Below are positions 44,092 through 54,361 of a stretch of DNA of 64,000 nucleotides, piece by piece; position 1 is the first letter of the stretch, and the number at the start of each line of letters is the position of its first letter. Source of the stretch: Fragilariopsis cylindrus CCMP1102. Taxonomy: Eukaryota > Bacillariophyta > Bacillariophyceae > Bacillariales > Bacillariaceae. Location: NCBI GenBank assembly GCA_900095095.1, contig FMBT01000289.1, positions 992,001 to 1,056,000 of the forward strand, given 5' to 3'. The notes beneath the pieces were generated by a model. The model saw only the letters and a program-made list of their open reading frames with translations, was not told the origin of the DNA and did no database searches. The position numbers and the translations under genes were made by a program.

Positions 44092-44469
44092 TCTGCTTTG
44101 ATTGCAGGTTTCTCCAAGGTATTGTGCTTTTGTGTTTTTTGAAGAACAAAAGGGCGATCTAAAAAATCTTTTTCATCTTGACGTCCAAATTTCTGCGCCA
44201 TTAAGGTTTTGGTTTTGAACATTGCGCATTAATGCGCGTTGTTTTTAGACAGCACACAAACAACAATAACCAAAGAAAAAGATTAATTTTAAAAATTAAT
44301 CAAAAAATCACGCCGGATCTCGTGCCACTTAATTCTTAAAAGGCCTTTTTTAATAAGTTTTGTTTGTGTATCACAATAACCAACAACAGCCAACAATCAG
44401 GGTAATGGGTATGCTATCTGGTAGATTATAGATTAGACTTTTATTGTTATTGGGGTGTGTGCGGCGCTT
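44092..44469. promoter_or_regulatory. divergent gap, zinc/Sel1 gene / PPR gene
   Basis: 378 bp between divergent ATGs, with TGACGT at 44179-44184. No other gene. Confidence 0.4.
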
Positions 44470-47406
44470 ATGGGTGGTGCGTTAACGCTGATGGAACAAG
44501 AAATTATTCCCGACGAAACGAACACGTTCTTGTACCTATCAAATAAAGAGATAGGGCAGCTGCATGAGGAAAGACGATCGACTTTGTCGTCGTCGTCGTC
44601 GTCGTTTTATGATGTCAGATCTTGTCGGTCAAGAAAGCCCAGTGGAATTCTGGCAGTGATGCTTATATGGTGGTGTATAGTTCTGATAATCAATACGTCC
44701 CTATTGCAAGAAGTAATTAGTTTTCGGTCGTCTTCTACGACGGCTTTTGCTTTTTCCTCTTACCAATATACTCATCCTCAAAGAATGAAACTGCAATATG
44801 ATCAATTTTGTTGTGGTAGAGATTTATTTCGATTATCTTGTGGTCCACCTTCGGTCGAAGACATCGAGGATGACGGTACAACGACAACTAACAGCATCGA
44901 CATTTACGATTTCTACCAGAAGGACTTATCTATCCAATCCTTCAATAAGGATTTGCGATCCATATCATCCTCAGATCCTAGAAGAGCTCATGCTATATTA
45001 GATAAGATGGAAAAAATCTATCAAATCGATTCAACAAACTCATCAACGATGCATCTAGTGGAACCGGATTCTGTTTCATATTCAACTGTTATTGAGGGCT
45101 GGTTCCTTCATAAAATAGAAAAATCCGAAAACTATGACATATCAAATTCATTCTCAACGAAGTCCGGTATGACAGAGGTCCGTACTAGAGATATAGACGA
45201 AATAGCAGACTGTAATTCTACCGTGATAGAAATGATTAATGCTGCCGCTTATTCTGCTCAATCTCTATTGAATCGCATGGAAGATTCTGATCGTTTGGTA
45301 CCTAGCGGCTCAACTTATTGTCTCGTTTGTCAGAAATGGGCTGAATCGTATTCTCCTATGGATACTACGGGTCATAACATGGATATGGCTAGGGTTGTTC
45401 TTGAATCTTACGAACGATTCGAACAGCAAACAAATGCCATGTACTCGTCTTCTATTCATCTAAGCAGACTCTACACCATTGTGTTAGAGGGATGGTGTCG
45501 CCTCATTGGTAAGGTCCCTCGAGCTATGGCTCATGCCGAGGCCTTGTTAGAAGATATGGAAAACTTAACTTACGCAGAATCCAAACGACAAGTAGAACTC
45601 AATGATGTGGATACTACAAGTAAAGATGGAACTTATCGTCGTCGTCATGGCGTCGTTGGACCAAATTCAGTGACATACACAAGCATTATTGTTGGCTTGT
45701 CCCAAAGCAAACAATCCAACAAGGCTCGGAAGGCAGATGCAATTATTGACAGGATGAGAAATTTCGGACTCGAACCAGATGTGGTTGTTTACACTGCCGT
45801 ATTGAATTGTTGGGCAAAAACAAAAAGTCACATCGAGCGGGAGTGTGCGGCGAGCAGAGCATTGGAACTACTTCAGGAGATGGAGGACTCATATATTGTC
45901 GACAAAAATCATTTACTGAAGCCAAGTCTTATTACCTACATAACAGCAATTAAGGCAATCGGATATTCCTTGGACCCGAATGCACCTGAGTTAGCGGAAA
46001 AGGTTTTGCGACGAATGTACAATTTGACTGAGTCGGGCTCTATACATGTGCCTCCAAATGTCGCAACTTACAACGCAGTTATACATTCGCTTTCAACGAG
46101 TGGATCCAATAGAGGTCAGAAAGGAGATAACGCTCGCAAAGCAGAAGGCCTTTTGGTTGAAATGGTTAGACGCTCGAGAGAGGATGGGGAATCCTCTTTA
46201 GAACCGAGCGTTGTAAGCTGGGGGAGTGTATTGAGGGCTTATTCTCTTTCGGGACTGCATGATTCAGGTGAACAAGCCCAACGTATTGTCGACATGCTTG
46301 AGTTATGGTACGAATCTGGAAACAGTAATATTCGTCCAAATGTAGTATGTTACACTACAGTTATCTCTGCATGGGCTCGAGGAAAAGAACCTGCACAAGT
46401 TGCATTGGAAAAGGTCAATGAAATATTGGCATTGCTCGAAACTTTGTACGAAGACACGTTGGATGAGAGTTTTCGACCCAATAAGATAACCTATATAACC
46501 GCAATTGACGTTTACTGTCGCAAAAGTCCCGATGTTGCTGGATCGATGTCACAAAATCTCGTCAACCGTATGCTACAGTTGTATACCAAAGACGTCGGCT
46601 TCGATCGACCAACTCGAATTGTATTCAATACATTGATCAACGCTTGGTCAAGAAGCCAAGAAGCTAATGCTGCTGAACACGCCGAGAAAGTTTTCCGTTG
46701 GATGGAGTCTCAATATATAGCTGGCGATGAGTTGGTCAAGCCAGATGAAGTAACACTTTGTGCAGTTCTAAATGCTTGGGCAAACAACGCAATTAATGGT
46801 GGAGCTATGAGAGCACAGCAAATCATGGATCACACCGAGGCCTTGACAGCTGAGGAACGTGGATTTGATCGTACGATTATTCCTTGGAATATTTTAATAA
46901 AAGCATGGGGAAGAAGTAAGACACAAGATTCTATCCATCGAGCAGAGAAAATACTTAACCATCTAGAAGAGCGATATCAAGATGGAGAAACGAACATCAA
47001 ACCTGACATAACTACATATTCTTCGGTTATCAATTGCTGCGCATACTATACAGGTCCATTTGGGGGACGATCGGCAGCATTCGACGTGGCCTGGAGAACC
47101 TTTCGTAGAATCAAGGAATCTGACGATCTTACTGTAAATAATATTGTTTACGGGACTTTGTTCAAAGCCATTGGAAAATTGACTGTAAGAGATCGAAAGC
47201 AAAATGATATGATTGAGGATTTGTTCAAAGAATGTTGTCAATCGGGGCAGGTATGCATATTTGTTCTTAGCCAAGTTCGTTCGTCAAGTTCCACAGAACT
47301 CTTTCGGAATCTTTTACCTGAGTCCATTGAAACTCAAGACGCAAGAAACCTCGAAAAAATTCTCAACAAAATGCCAAGGGAATGGAGTAGAAATGTGATA
47401 TCGTAG
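44470..47406 (+). CDS. PPR (pentatricopeptide repeat) protein, plastid-type presequence
   Basis: 978 residues from ATG 44470; the frame extends to a GTG at 44455. PPR proteins bind organellar RNA one base per repeat and guide its processing or translation. Ten or more 35-residue-type repeats are visible, for example VTYTSIIVGLSQSK, DVVVYTAVLNCWAK, ATYNAVIHSLSTSG, VVCYTTVISAWARG, ITYITAIDVYCRK and IPWNILIKAWGRSK. Near the N terminus a hydrophobic stretch (MLIWWCIVLIINTSLLQEV) precedes VISFRSSSTTAFAF, a plastid-type site. The signal peptide would be at the very N terminus only if translation starts at the in-frame ATG 44659, which I think is plausible and would give about 915 residues. No intron. 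Confidence 0.88.
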   Translation: MGGALTLMEQEIIPDETNTFLYLSNKEIGQLHEERRSTLSSSSSSFYDVRSCRSRKPSGILAVMLIWWCIVLIINTSLLQEVISFRSSSTTAFAFSSYQYTHPQRMKLQYDQFCCGRDLFRLSCGPPSVEDIEDDGTTTTNSIDIYDFYQKDLSIQSFNKDLRSISSSDPRRAHAILDKMEKIYQIDSTNSSTMHLVEPDSVSYSTVIEGWFLHKIEKSENYDISNSFSTKSGMTEVRTRDIDEIADCNSTVIEMINAAAYSAQSLLNRMEDSDRLVPSGSTYCLVCQKWAESYSPMDTTGHNMDMARVVLESYERFEQQTNAMYSSSIHLSRLYTIVLEGWCRLIGKVPRAMAHAEALLEDMENLTYAESKRQVELNDVDTTSKDGTYRRRHGVVGPNSVTYTSIIVGLSQSKQSNKARKADAIIDRMRNFGLEPDVVVYTAVLNCWAKTKSHIERECAASRALELLQEMEDSYIVDKNHLLKPSLITYITAIKAIGYSLDPNAPELAEKVLRRMYNLTESGSIHVPPNVATYNAVIHSLSTSGSNRGQKGDNARKAEGLLVEMVRRSREDGESSLEPSVVSWGSVLRAYSLSGLHDSGEQAQRIVDMLELWYESGNSNIRPNVVCYTTVISAWARGKEPAQVALEKVNEILALLETLYEDTLDESFRPNKITYITAIDVYCRKSPDVAGSMSQNLVNRMLQLYTKDVGFDRPTRIVFNTLINAWSRSQEANAAEHAEKVFRWMESQYIAGDELVKPDEVTLCAVLNAWANNAINGGAMRAQQIMDHTEALTAEERGFDRTIIPWNILIKAWGRSKTQDSIHRAEKILNHLEERYQDGETNIKPDITTYSSVINCCAYYTGPFGGRSAAFDVAWRTFRRIKESDDLTVNNIVYGTLFKAIGKLTVRDRKQNDMIEDLFKECCQSGQVCIFVLSQVRSSSSTELFRNLLPESIETQDARNLEKILNKMPREWSRNVIS

Positions 47407-47530
47407 CTAGCTGATTAATTTATGTTAATAGATCAAAATATATACGATATCTTTGATAAAACAGAAAGTGGATATTTTTCGTTAGCAAATATTATGATGC
47501 CTTCAAAGAGGACTTGTGTCATTTGATTCA

Positions 47531-48787
47531 TCAAAATACTTCGTCGTTGCTGAGCATAGACTGAATCTCAGATCGCAAACGTTCCTGCAATTCTTTTTTA
47601 TTGCCACTAACTTTAAGTCCACGTGCTTTCAAAACTTCCCGTAGTTTCGCAACAGTTAAATTATCGACTGGATCCTTTGCATCTTTTTCTTCTTCTTTTT
47701 GCTCATTTACATCATCATCAACATCATTATTCTTATCCTTTTTCGTGATCGTAGGATCCTGCGAAGATGATGCTACTGTCGTTTTTTCATTTTTTACACT
47801 CTTAGTGACATCCTTCACACGATCAACTTGGACTGGAGGCTTTTTCTTCTGCCAGGGCGAGTCTGTATCTAAAAAGGGAATTTTCGGTGCTTCATCTTTC
47901 GATATACCTCGACCCATAGTCGAAAATGGTTTTTGCTCACCATCTTCACCCGTGATCCATTCAGATCCATCTTTTTGTTGTGTAACTTCCGTCATCAAAC
48001 CAGCCTCCTTCATATTGTCAAGTGTAGATTTGGTAACATTCAAACCTGAGGTAAACATAGACTTATCTACTAAGTTCATATCAATATTGTCAATATCAAC
48101 TCCCATTGAAGCTGCATAATCACGAACATTTAATTCTTCTGCTACATCATATTTTCGGTACGTAACTTCTTCTTCGTCTTCTTCATATACTCCATTCCAA
48201 TCATACTCGATAATATCAAATTCATCCTTTGGTGTACGTATCTGTTTTTCGATTGTTACCGTAACCTCACGATATTCATCTTGAAACTCATCCTTACCAT
48301 CATCTTTATCATCAGGATCTGGATCTGAAATGATCCAATATGTTCCATCTAAGACGATTCGTCCACGTAATTTTCTACTTGGATCCAACAAAATGCGTTC
48401 CTCTACTACTGCTACTACTACCTCCGAAGAATCTTCGCCGTCGTCGTCATCATTTGGCGGTGATGCGTTTAGTCTCAAATCAAGTGAATTGGGTTTTACT
48501 TTAAAATGTATATCCTTCGCTCGAGTCTCTTTTGGAACCTTCACTATGATTTCGATATCAAATGCTTCTTCTTGCCATGTGTAACTCGGAGCGATCCCTT
48601 TCCCACTATACAGAGGTTGATGTCGTTGTTGTTGTTGTTGTTGCTGCCGATGATGATGCCATCGATTTCTTTCAGTTTGAATAGTGGCTGATCTTGCTGA
48701 TTCTTGCCTTCTTGTTATCGGGCAAAATCCAGTCGTTAGGACAATACACAGCAGTAGGAAGGAAACTGCTCGTAAAACAATCACCAT
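47531..48787 (-). CDS. CS-domain plus SAP-domain protein, plastid presequence
   Basis: 418 residues. A signal peptide (MVIVLRAVSFLLLCIVLTTG) is followed by FCPITRR, an ASAFAP-like site with Phe in the key place. A CS (p23/NudC-like) domain lies at about 66-195: YTWQEEAFDIEIIVKVP, IHFKVKPNSLDLRL, KLRGRIVLDGTYWII, VTVTIEKQ. It is interrupted by acidic loops. The C terminus has a SAP domain at about 376-410 (LTVAKLREVLKARGLKVSG, KKELQERLR), a helical DNA- or RNA-binding motif. CS domains act as chaperone partners; SAP is usual in nuclear or organelle nucleoid proteins. The pairing in a plastid-directed protein suggests a nucleoid or RNA chaperone role by inference only. It is head-to-head with POP5. 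Confidence 0.82.
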   Translation of the reverse strand: MVIVLRAVSFLLLCIVLTTGFCPITRRQESARSATIQTERNRWHHHRQQQQQQQRHQPLYSGKGIAPSYTWQEEAFDIEIIVKVPKETRAKDIHFKVKPNSLDLRLNASPPNDDDDGEDSSEVVVAVVEERILLDPSRKLRGRIVLDGTYWIISDPDPDDKDDGKDEFQDEYREVTVTIEKQIRTPKDEFDIIEYDWNGVYEEDEEEVTYRKYDVAEELNVRDYAASMGVDIDNIDMNLVDKSMFTSGLNVTKSTLDNMKEAGLMTEVTQQKDGSEWITGEDGEQKPFSTMGRGISKDEAPKIPFLDTDSPWQKKKPPVQVDRVKDVTKSVKNEKTTVASSSQDPTITKKDKNNDVDDDVNEQKEEEKDAKDPVDNLTVAKLREVLKARGLKVSGNKKELQERLRSEIQSMLSNDEVF

Positions 48788-49214
48788 TTTAATTAATTAT
48801 TTTGTCGTGAACTTTAGTGTACTTCTTTGAAAATAATAGTGAGTTGACGCTTTGAGTTAGAGTACGAGACTACTATCTAGAAGACTACCGTACTGTATGC
48901 CTACTTCGTAGCAAGCGACGGCTGTGGATGTTGTTTGCTGAGATTTGAATCTTGTTTTGTTGTCGATTCGATTCTTTGATGGTATTTTTCTTTTTATTTG
49001 TGCCGGAAACATCACGAAAAACTCATCCACGTCTGGCGTTTGATTGGCGGAGAGACGATGAAACGGGCCATTGTGCAAGACGACATGATAGATTTTTCCT
49101 TCAAAATCAAAAAAATTCAGATTTCAGATTACAAACTATACACTATAAATCGTAATCGAATAAAAGCAACAAGCAATAACACAGCCAAGATAGGCGAATT
49201 GGAAACAGCCAACA
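48788..49214. promoter_or_regulatory. divergent gap, CS-SAP gene / POP5
   Basis: 427 bp between divergent ATGs, with a CCAAT-type ATTGGCG at 49043-49049 in the context TGATTGGCG, also seen at 8874-8882. No gene. Confidence 0.45.
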
Positions 49215-49763
49215 ATGGTTCGACACAAGAATAGGTGGCTTTTGGTGAAAGTTGAGCTTGCTGATGATATAAGGAAGAATAAGAGATTATCTGTTGGAAC
49301 GTCACCAGAATTATTTCCCTCAAAGAAAGAATTTACAACACGCTTGCGTCGAACTATTACTTGGTGCTTTGGTGTAGCGGGTGAGGGGCCTTCTCACGAT
49401 ACTCAAATACGGTTCTTTGACGCCGAAACGCAACTTGTGTTGGTCCGTGGACCTCGTCAATACTGTGAGATGATCCGATCTTCATTGACTTTACTACTCA
49501 CTCGCAAACAACTTCTTTCTTTGGGAGAAAGACTTGTAGATGATGCAGGTTCCACGTCCGATTATTGTGCATCGGTGATATCAGTTCATGGTTCAGCTCG
49601 GACTGCTAAAATTGCTACATTCCGAAAGCTACGAGAATTGTATCGACGAGAGATAGAAGAATCTCGTACTGATAATTCTGTTCCAAACGATGAGAAAGTT
49701 GAAAAAAATCTCTGTATTGCATTACAAGAGCGATTGACGATGATTCAAAACAATTTGAACTAA
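49215..49763 (+). CDS. POP5: POP5, RNase P/MRP subunit
   Basis: 182 residues. A protein subunit of nuclear RNase P and RNase MRP, which trim tRNA 5' ends and process pre-rRNA. The start MVRHKNRWLLVKVEL matches the family N terminus (MVRxKxRY/WLL). The later segments FGVAGEGPSHDTQIRFFD and QLVLVRGPRQYCEMIRSSLTLL and the ISVHGSARTAKIATFRKL motif match the alpha-beta fold of POP5/RPP14 proteins. It is intronless and short like orthologues; the C-terminal helix is longer than in the human protein. Divergent from the CS-SAP gene. Confidence 0.8.
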   Translation: MVRHKNRWLLVKVELADDIRKNKRLSVGTSPELFPSKKEFTTRLRRTITWCFGVAGEGPSHDTQIRFFDAETQLVLVRGPRQYCEMIRSSLTLLLTRKQLLSLGERLVDDAGSTSDYCASVISVHGSARTAKIATFRKLRELYRREIEESRTDNSVPNDEKVEKNLCIALQERLTMIQNNLN

Positions 49764-50397
49764 TTAATTGTTGTGATGTTACTCTCTTTATGCAACTACA
49801 ATAGCAACAACAATTCAATCATATGTTGGATCAACTGCAATATATCGTTATCTGGTAGCAACTCGATAACCAAACGGAACTCATCAGAAATAGAATTCGT
49901 CGTAGTACTAAACTAATAACGAAACTAAACTAAACACTTTCGTAGTTCAATTGTTCGTGGTCCAATAATGCAATATTGGTGAGGACCTCGATTTTCAGCG
50001 ACAGTACAGTACAGTCAATGAAGACTCCGAAAGAAGATAGATTTATCTTCCGTGGCAACTGTTGCTTTATAAAAAAAAAGAGCGCCGTATCTACGGAGAG
50101 CTTTCATTGTATGATGAGAAGAAAAATAAATTGTCAAAAGATGCTTCATAAAGGGGGGGATAACAATCGAAAGTATTCAATATAGGTAACTACCTAACTG
50201 CCTAATTAAGATTATTGTGTTATTTTCTGTCTGCAGTTAAATAATGGTAAATTCTTGGAAGTATTTTGTTTATAAAATAGAAAAACTATAACACATAAAA
50301 TTGCATACTATATCATATAATATAAATCATTTTTGGGTTACCTTCCCATTTCAACAGTAACGGTAATTGTATTACATAAATTATTGTATGTGTTTAC
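49764..50397. other. 634-bp convergent intergenic gap
   Basis: 3'-flank shared by POP5 and the sterol-desaturase-family gene. Short frames only; no RNA gene or repeat of note. Confidence 0.5.
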
Positions 50398-51809
50398 TTA
50401 GACACGTTCATTAAACGCCTTCGGTGCATATTCACTTGGCTTCTTATATGTTCCCCATAGTCTATCAAACCATGTAAATAGATGTCCATAATTGTATTTA
50501 AAAAATGCATGATGGACATGATGGTCAGCTGGTGTACCGAATCCGATCAGATGAAAGATTTGATCCCATGGGAATGTATATTCCGAATGGATTAATGTTA
50601 ACCAATTTGCATATAAGCTACCAAATGCCATATACGACCAAACATTACAATCCACTAGATTCGCTGTTGCGTATAACGGAATCAGGATCATACATATTGT
50701 ATCCAGCATCGAACCATTAAATGCATCAAATAAACGTGGATTGGTAAACTTATGATGAGGTTTGTGTGAATATTTATAAAACGCAGGAGAGACATTATGT
50801 TCCAATAGATGCAGAATGAATTGAATACCATCTTGTATCACTAAACATAAAAAGACTTTGGACCATTCAATCCCACCCTCAAAGGAATAGTATGCTGCAG
50901 GCATTAATTGGAACATCCATGTTCCAGTGAGGTATCCACCCAATAAAACAAATCCTTCCGGTTGAGACAAATGCGTAGTAAGACCTTCCCAGAATTCATA
51001 TGGTCGTGCTCCCTTTGTTTGTATCGATAATGGTTCTTCTCCATACCTTGATGATAAAAATCCGTATTTGAAAAAATAAAATACAAACAAACATAATAGT
51101 TGACCAACAGCTACTGTTATTAGTCCCAGACATAATCCTAATGGTTTTGGTGATGAAGAAATATTACTACTACCGTCATTGGTGTTGTGGATGTTATACC
51201 ATGATTCGGGAAATATATCACTATAATGTAACGGACTACCGGGTGTATTCAGCAATAATGGGACGGTCAACATAAAAGGCCACATAATAGCACTTATCCA
51301 TGGTAGGACGGGAAATGAACCGACATCGAAGTCTACTCATAATATGGACAATAGTAACGTTGTTTTTATTCCAATTCAATATACACAAAGTAAATGAAAA
51401 TTATTGTGAGCGATAAAAAGAAAATGACAAAAGTGAAGCATTCATCACACACGACTCGGGGAAAAATCAATTAAAAATCAGGGTTTTGAACCGACATGGT
51501 TACCGATTTGAGGAAAATGAATATCGAACCAATTCAATGAAACATAAAAGAATTAATCGTACCATTATTTGTTGCATGATCAGCATGTTTTTTCTTTAAG
51601 TCGTTGTTGTTCGACGTCAATGAGGTATTTTTATCATTCTGTTTCGTCTCCTGCTGCGATGATGATGGTGATGATGCTGATGCTGATGACAATGCCGAGT
51701 CGACAATCGATTCTGAAAGTGGAATAGTCTTCTTATCAATAATATGCATCCTCGAACATCCTCCTACGTCTGATAGAGTTGTTTCTTGATGCCTTTCTAA
51801 CGGCGCCAT
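50398..51809 (-). CDS. sterol desaturase/fatty-acid hydroxylase family enzyme
   Basis: Membrane di-iron oxygenase. Exons 51809-51563 and 51332-50398 join in phase to 393 residues; the intron has a GTACGA donor and TAG acceptor, and splicing gives NNDFDVGSFPVLPW. Several membrane segments (about MWPFMLTVPLLL, CLGLITVAVGQLLCLFVFYF) precede the three His boxes: HLLEH, HKPHH and the final HVHHAFF. The stretch FFKYNYGHLFTWFDRLWGTY is close to the C-terminal motif of sterol C5-desaturases (ERG3/SC5D type), so C5 desaturation in sterol synthesis is the best guess, but other members hydroxylate fatty acids or sphingolipids. The N-terminal 80 residues from exon 1 are Ser-rich and divergent. Head-to-head with the SET-MYND gene. 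Confidence 0.82.
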
Positions 51810-52222
51810 GGTTGAAAGTATATTTTTTTATTTTATTTGCTTATTTTATTTTATTCTATCGCTTTTGTTGTGTTGGAGCCATCTTGCTCGGTGTTTTTAT
51901 GTTCCGTGCTGATGATTCACATATTCGAATAGTCGAATAGCGATTCGACCGTATTAAAAACAAATAAACAAAAAACAGTTGGGGGCAGATTCAATTGACC
52001 CCTAAATTAACAACCCCCTATTAATTGTTTCCTACTGTACCGTACAACGTACATTGCAGTAAGTTACCTAAATTTTTTAATATTTTAAGAATTTTTTTCA
52101 TTGACAATTTTTGATTTTAAAAATAAATTGTACGGTAGTTTTAAAGTTGATAGTTGATCGATGATGATGTGTGTCTTCACATCCACTCTTTGAAACCAAC
52201 CAAAAAGCCGGATTGAGATGAG
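51810..52222. promoter_or_regulatory. divergent gap, sterol-desaturase-family / SET-MYND
   Basis: 413 bp between divergent ATGs. Runs of T/A and a short CCCCTATTAATTG area; no motif I can name. Confidence 0.3.
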
Positions 52223-54361
52223 ATGACAGAGCTCCAGGATGAAAAAAATCCAACACGATGTTGTAGTTATTGTCTACTACCGCCGACAGTTATTGGTAAG
52301 AAGTTGAAGAGGTGTTCGATCTGTCATAATGCGTGGTATCACGATGCTGAGTGTCAGAAGAAACATTTTTCAGTTCACAAAAAGGAATGTCGTCGACAAC
52401 AACAACAGCAACAACAACAACACCAACGCCAAATGACTACTAGAACTAACATTAATAACATTAATAATTATAATAATAATAATAATAGTGGATCTCCAGA
52501 ATTTGATGTCCAAGAACGGAAGGGTAGAGGAAAATGTCTCATAGCGTTATCGAAACTACGTAAGGGACAGCGTATCATTCCCTCGAAATTAAAACCACAA
52601 TCACAATCACAATTATCAGTAGAAGAGGACAGGAAGAAGAAGAAGAAGAAAATAGACTTCTGGATGCCATTAATCCTACCGGTATTACATGAAGAGTATC
52701 GAACAACTCGTTGTGCATTGTGTTTCAATCAGCTACAGACAGAATCATCTTACTCATTTGATGATGATGATGATGGCGGCACATGTAGTAGTAATTCATT
52801 ATCATTATTATCATCATCATCTTCCTCATTACCACCGAAAGAGAAAAATCAGAATCAAAATAATCGGAACCATCCATCACCACTATATGTGCTCCTTTTC
52901 TGTTCGAAATCCTGTCGCGAGGTAGCTGCCAACACTACTTGTCATTATAATTTAGATCGAGAAGAACAAGTTGTCCGTCGTCTATTAGATAACGGAAATG
53001 GACCACCACGTATCTTATCCACAGCCATTTTACTTTACAGGATACTTATTCATGAAAGTCGCAACAACAACAGCAACAACAACGATACTTATATTCGAGA
53101 CCAACTACGTCAATTACAATCCAAGAAAACACGGCGGACCGATATAGAGTTTGATGATACAAGCACCATATCGAATAATGGCAATATGAACGACGATAAC
53201 GATAACGAATCATCGAATAAGCTACATACACAGGGAGTTATTGCCACGGTTATGGGGATGTTACAATATTCCTCTGAATTATCGCTCCCATACAATAGCA
53301 ATCCGCCGTCTATGGTAGATCTTATTGATATGGTCCATACGATAAAAGTTAATGGGTTTAGTATATATGGAGGAGAAGAATTTACCGCATACGGTGTTGG
53401 TATATTCGGTACACCAAGCTATATGAATCATTCTTGTCGACCAAATGTACTTCAAACATTTTCATTCCAGGAGGGTAAACCACCATCCTTTTATGTGACT
53501 GCATTTCAGGATATAGAACCGAATGAAGAAATTTGTATTTCATACACTGATACATCTTGTCCACGACATATTAGACGTAAACGATTGAAAGGAGAGTATT
53601 ATTTTCTCTGCACCTGTGAGGCATGCGACAATAGTGACTACGACAATGGTAATATTGGTGGTAGTAATACCGCTCAAACAAACGATGATTCCAGAACTAT
53701 CGGTATTCGGTGTCAAGACTGCAAAAAATCATCCGTAGTGATTCATGCGGAAGAACGAATGGCACCCACTCGACCTAGTCCCGTCTATCGTTGTACAGAA
53801 TGCAACAAGACTGACTTTGAATCTGCATTGAAATTGCTCCGAGACTTTGATGATCAAATTTCCAAACGCGGGTATTCCAAAATATGTCGACCTACATTGA
53901 ATTCATCAACGGAGGATATGAACAGGACATACAGAAGTCTTAAAAAGATATGCAATATGGATTCATGGTACGTGCAGGAGGCCGGAGAAAACGTATTACA
54001 ATACTATTTAAATGAATTGTCCATGCAAAGGGACAACCCCCTGCAAGAACAACAGACGGCATGGAGGGCCTTGAAGATTGCAGAAGAACTTCTAGTAGAC
54101 GATGCGTCGTTGTCATCATCGTCGCCGTCATCATCCTTTCTAACAGCAACAAAAGATACTTTAACGGTCAGTACCAGCGCATTCCTGAAATATCAACAGT
54201 TGCGTTATAAGGCTGCAAAGCTCCGTTTATTCCTCATACCTGATCCAAGACAGTCTATTCATGATCTTGAAATAGTATTAAAATCGCTTTCGCCGTTCTT
54301 TCCTTCTGATCATGAGCTAATTATTGGATTAAAAGCTTGTTTGGCCAATGCTATGATGTGA
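52223..54361 (+). CDS. SMYD-type SET and MYND protein lysine methyltransferase
   Basis: 712 residues. A MYND zinc region at 14-56 (CSYC, KRCSICHNAWYHDAECQ, HFSVHKKEC) is followed by a Gln/Asn-rich linker. The C14, C17, C31, C34, H40, C44, H52, C56 ligand order differs from the usual MYND pattern in having His40 where a Cys (YCS) is normal. The split SET domain ends with SYMNHSCRPNVLQTF, the AdoMet-binding signature, and EPNEEICISYTD. A post-SET Cys cluster CTCEAC and a further CxxC pair (CRTECNK-type, CQDC) follow. Such enzymes methylate histones or other proteins. The C-terminal region is helical (TPR-like in SMYD proteins). Low-complexity Ser, Asp and Asn runs expand it beyond the 450-500 residues usual for animal SMYDs. 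Confidence 0.88.
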   Translation: MTELQDEKNPTRCCSYCLLPPTVIGKKLKRCSICHNAWYHDAECQKKHFSVHKKECRRQQQQQQQQHQRQMTTRTNINNINNYNNNNNSGSPEFDVQERKGRGKCLIALSKLRKGQRIIPSKLKPQSQSQLSVEEDRKKKKKKIDFWMPLILPVLHEEYRTTRCALCFNQLQTESSYSFDDDDDGGTCSSNSLSLLSSSSSSLPPKEKNQNQNNRNHPSPLYVLLFCSKSCREVAANTTCHYNLDREEQVVRRLLDNGNGPPRILSTAILLYRILIHESRNNNSNNNDTYIRDQLRQLQSKKTRRTDIEFDDTSTISNNGNMNDDNDNESSNKLHTQGVIATVMGMLQYSSELSLPYNSNPPSMVDLIDMVHTIKVNGFSIYGGEEFTAYGVGIFGTPSYMNHSCRPNVLQTFSFQEGKPPSFYVTAFQDIEPNEEICISYTDTSCPRHIRRKRLKGEYYFLCTCEACDNSDYDNGNIGGSNTAQTNDDSRTIGIRCQDCKKSSVVIHAEERMAPTRPSPVYRCTECNKTDFESALKLLRDFDDQISKRGYSKICRPTLNSSTEDMNRTYRSLKKICNMDSWYVQEAGENVLQYYLNELSMQRDNPLQEQQTAWRALKIAEELLVDDASLSSSSPSSSFLTATKDTLTVSTSAFLKYQQLRYKAAKLRLFLIPDPRQSIHDLEIVLKSLSPFFPSDHELIIGLKACLANAMM

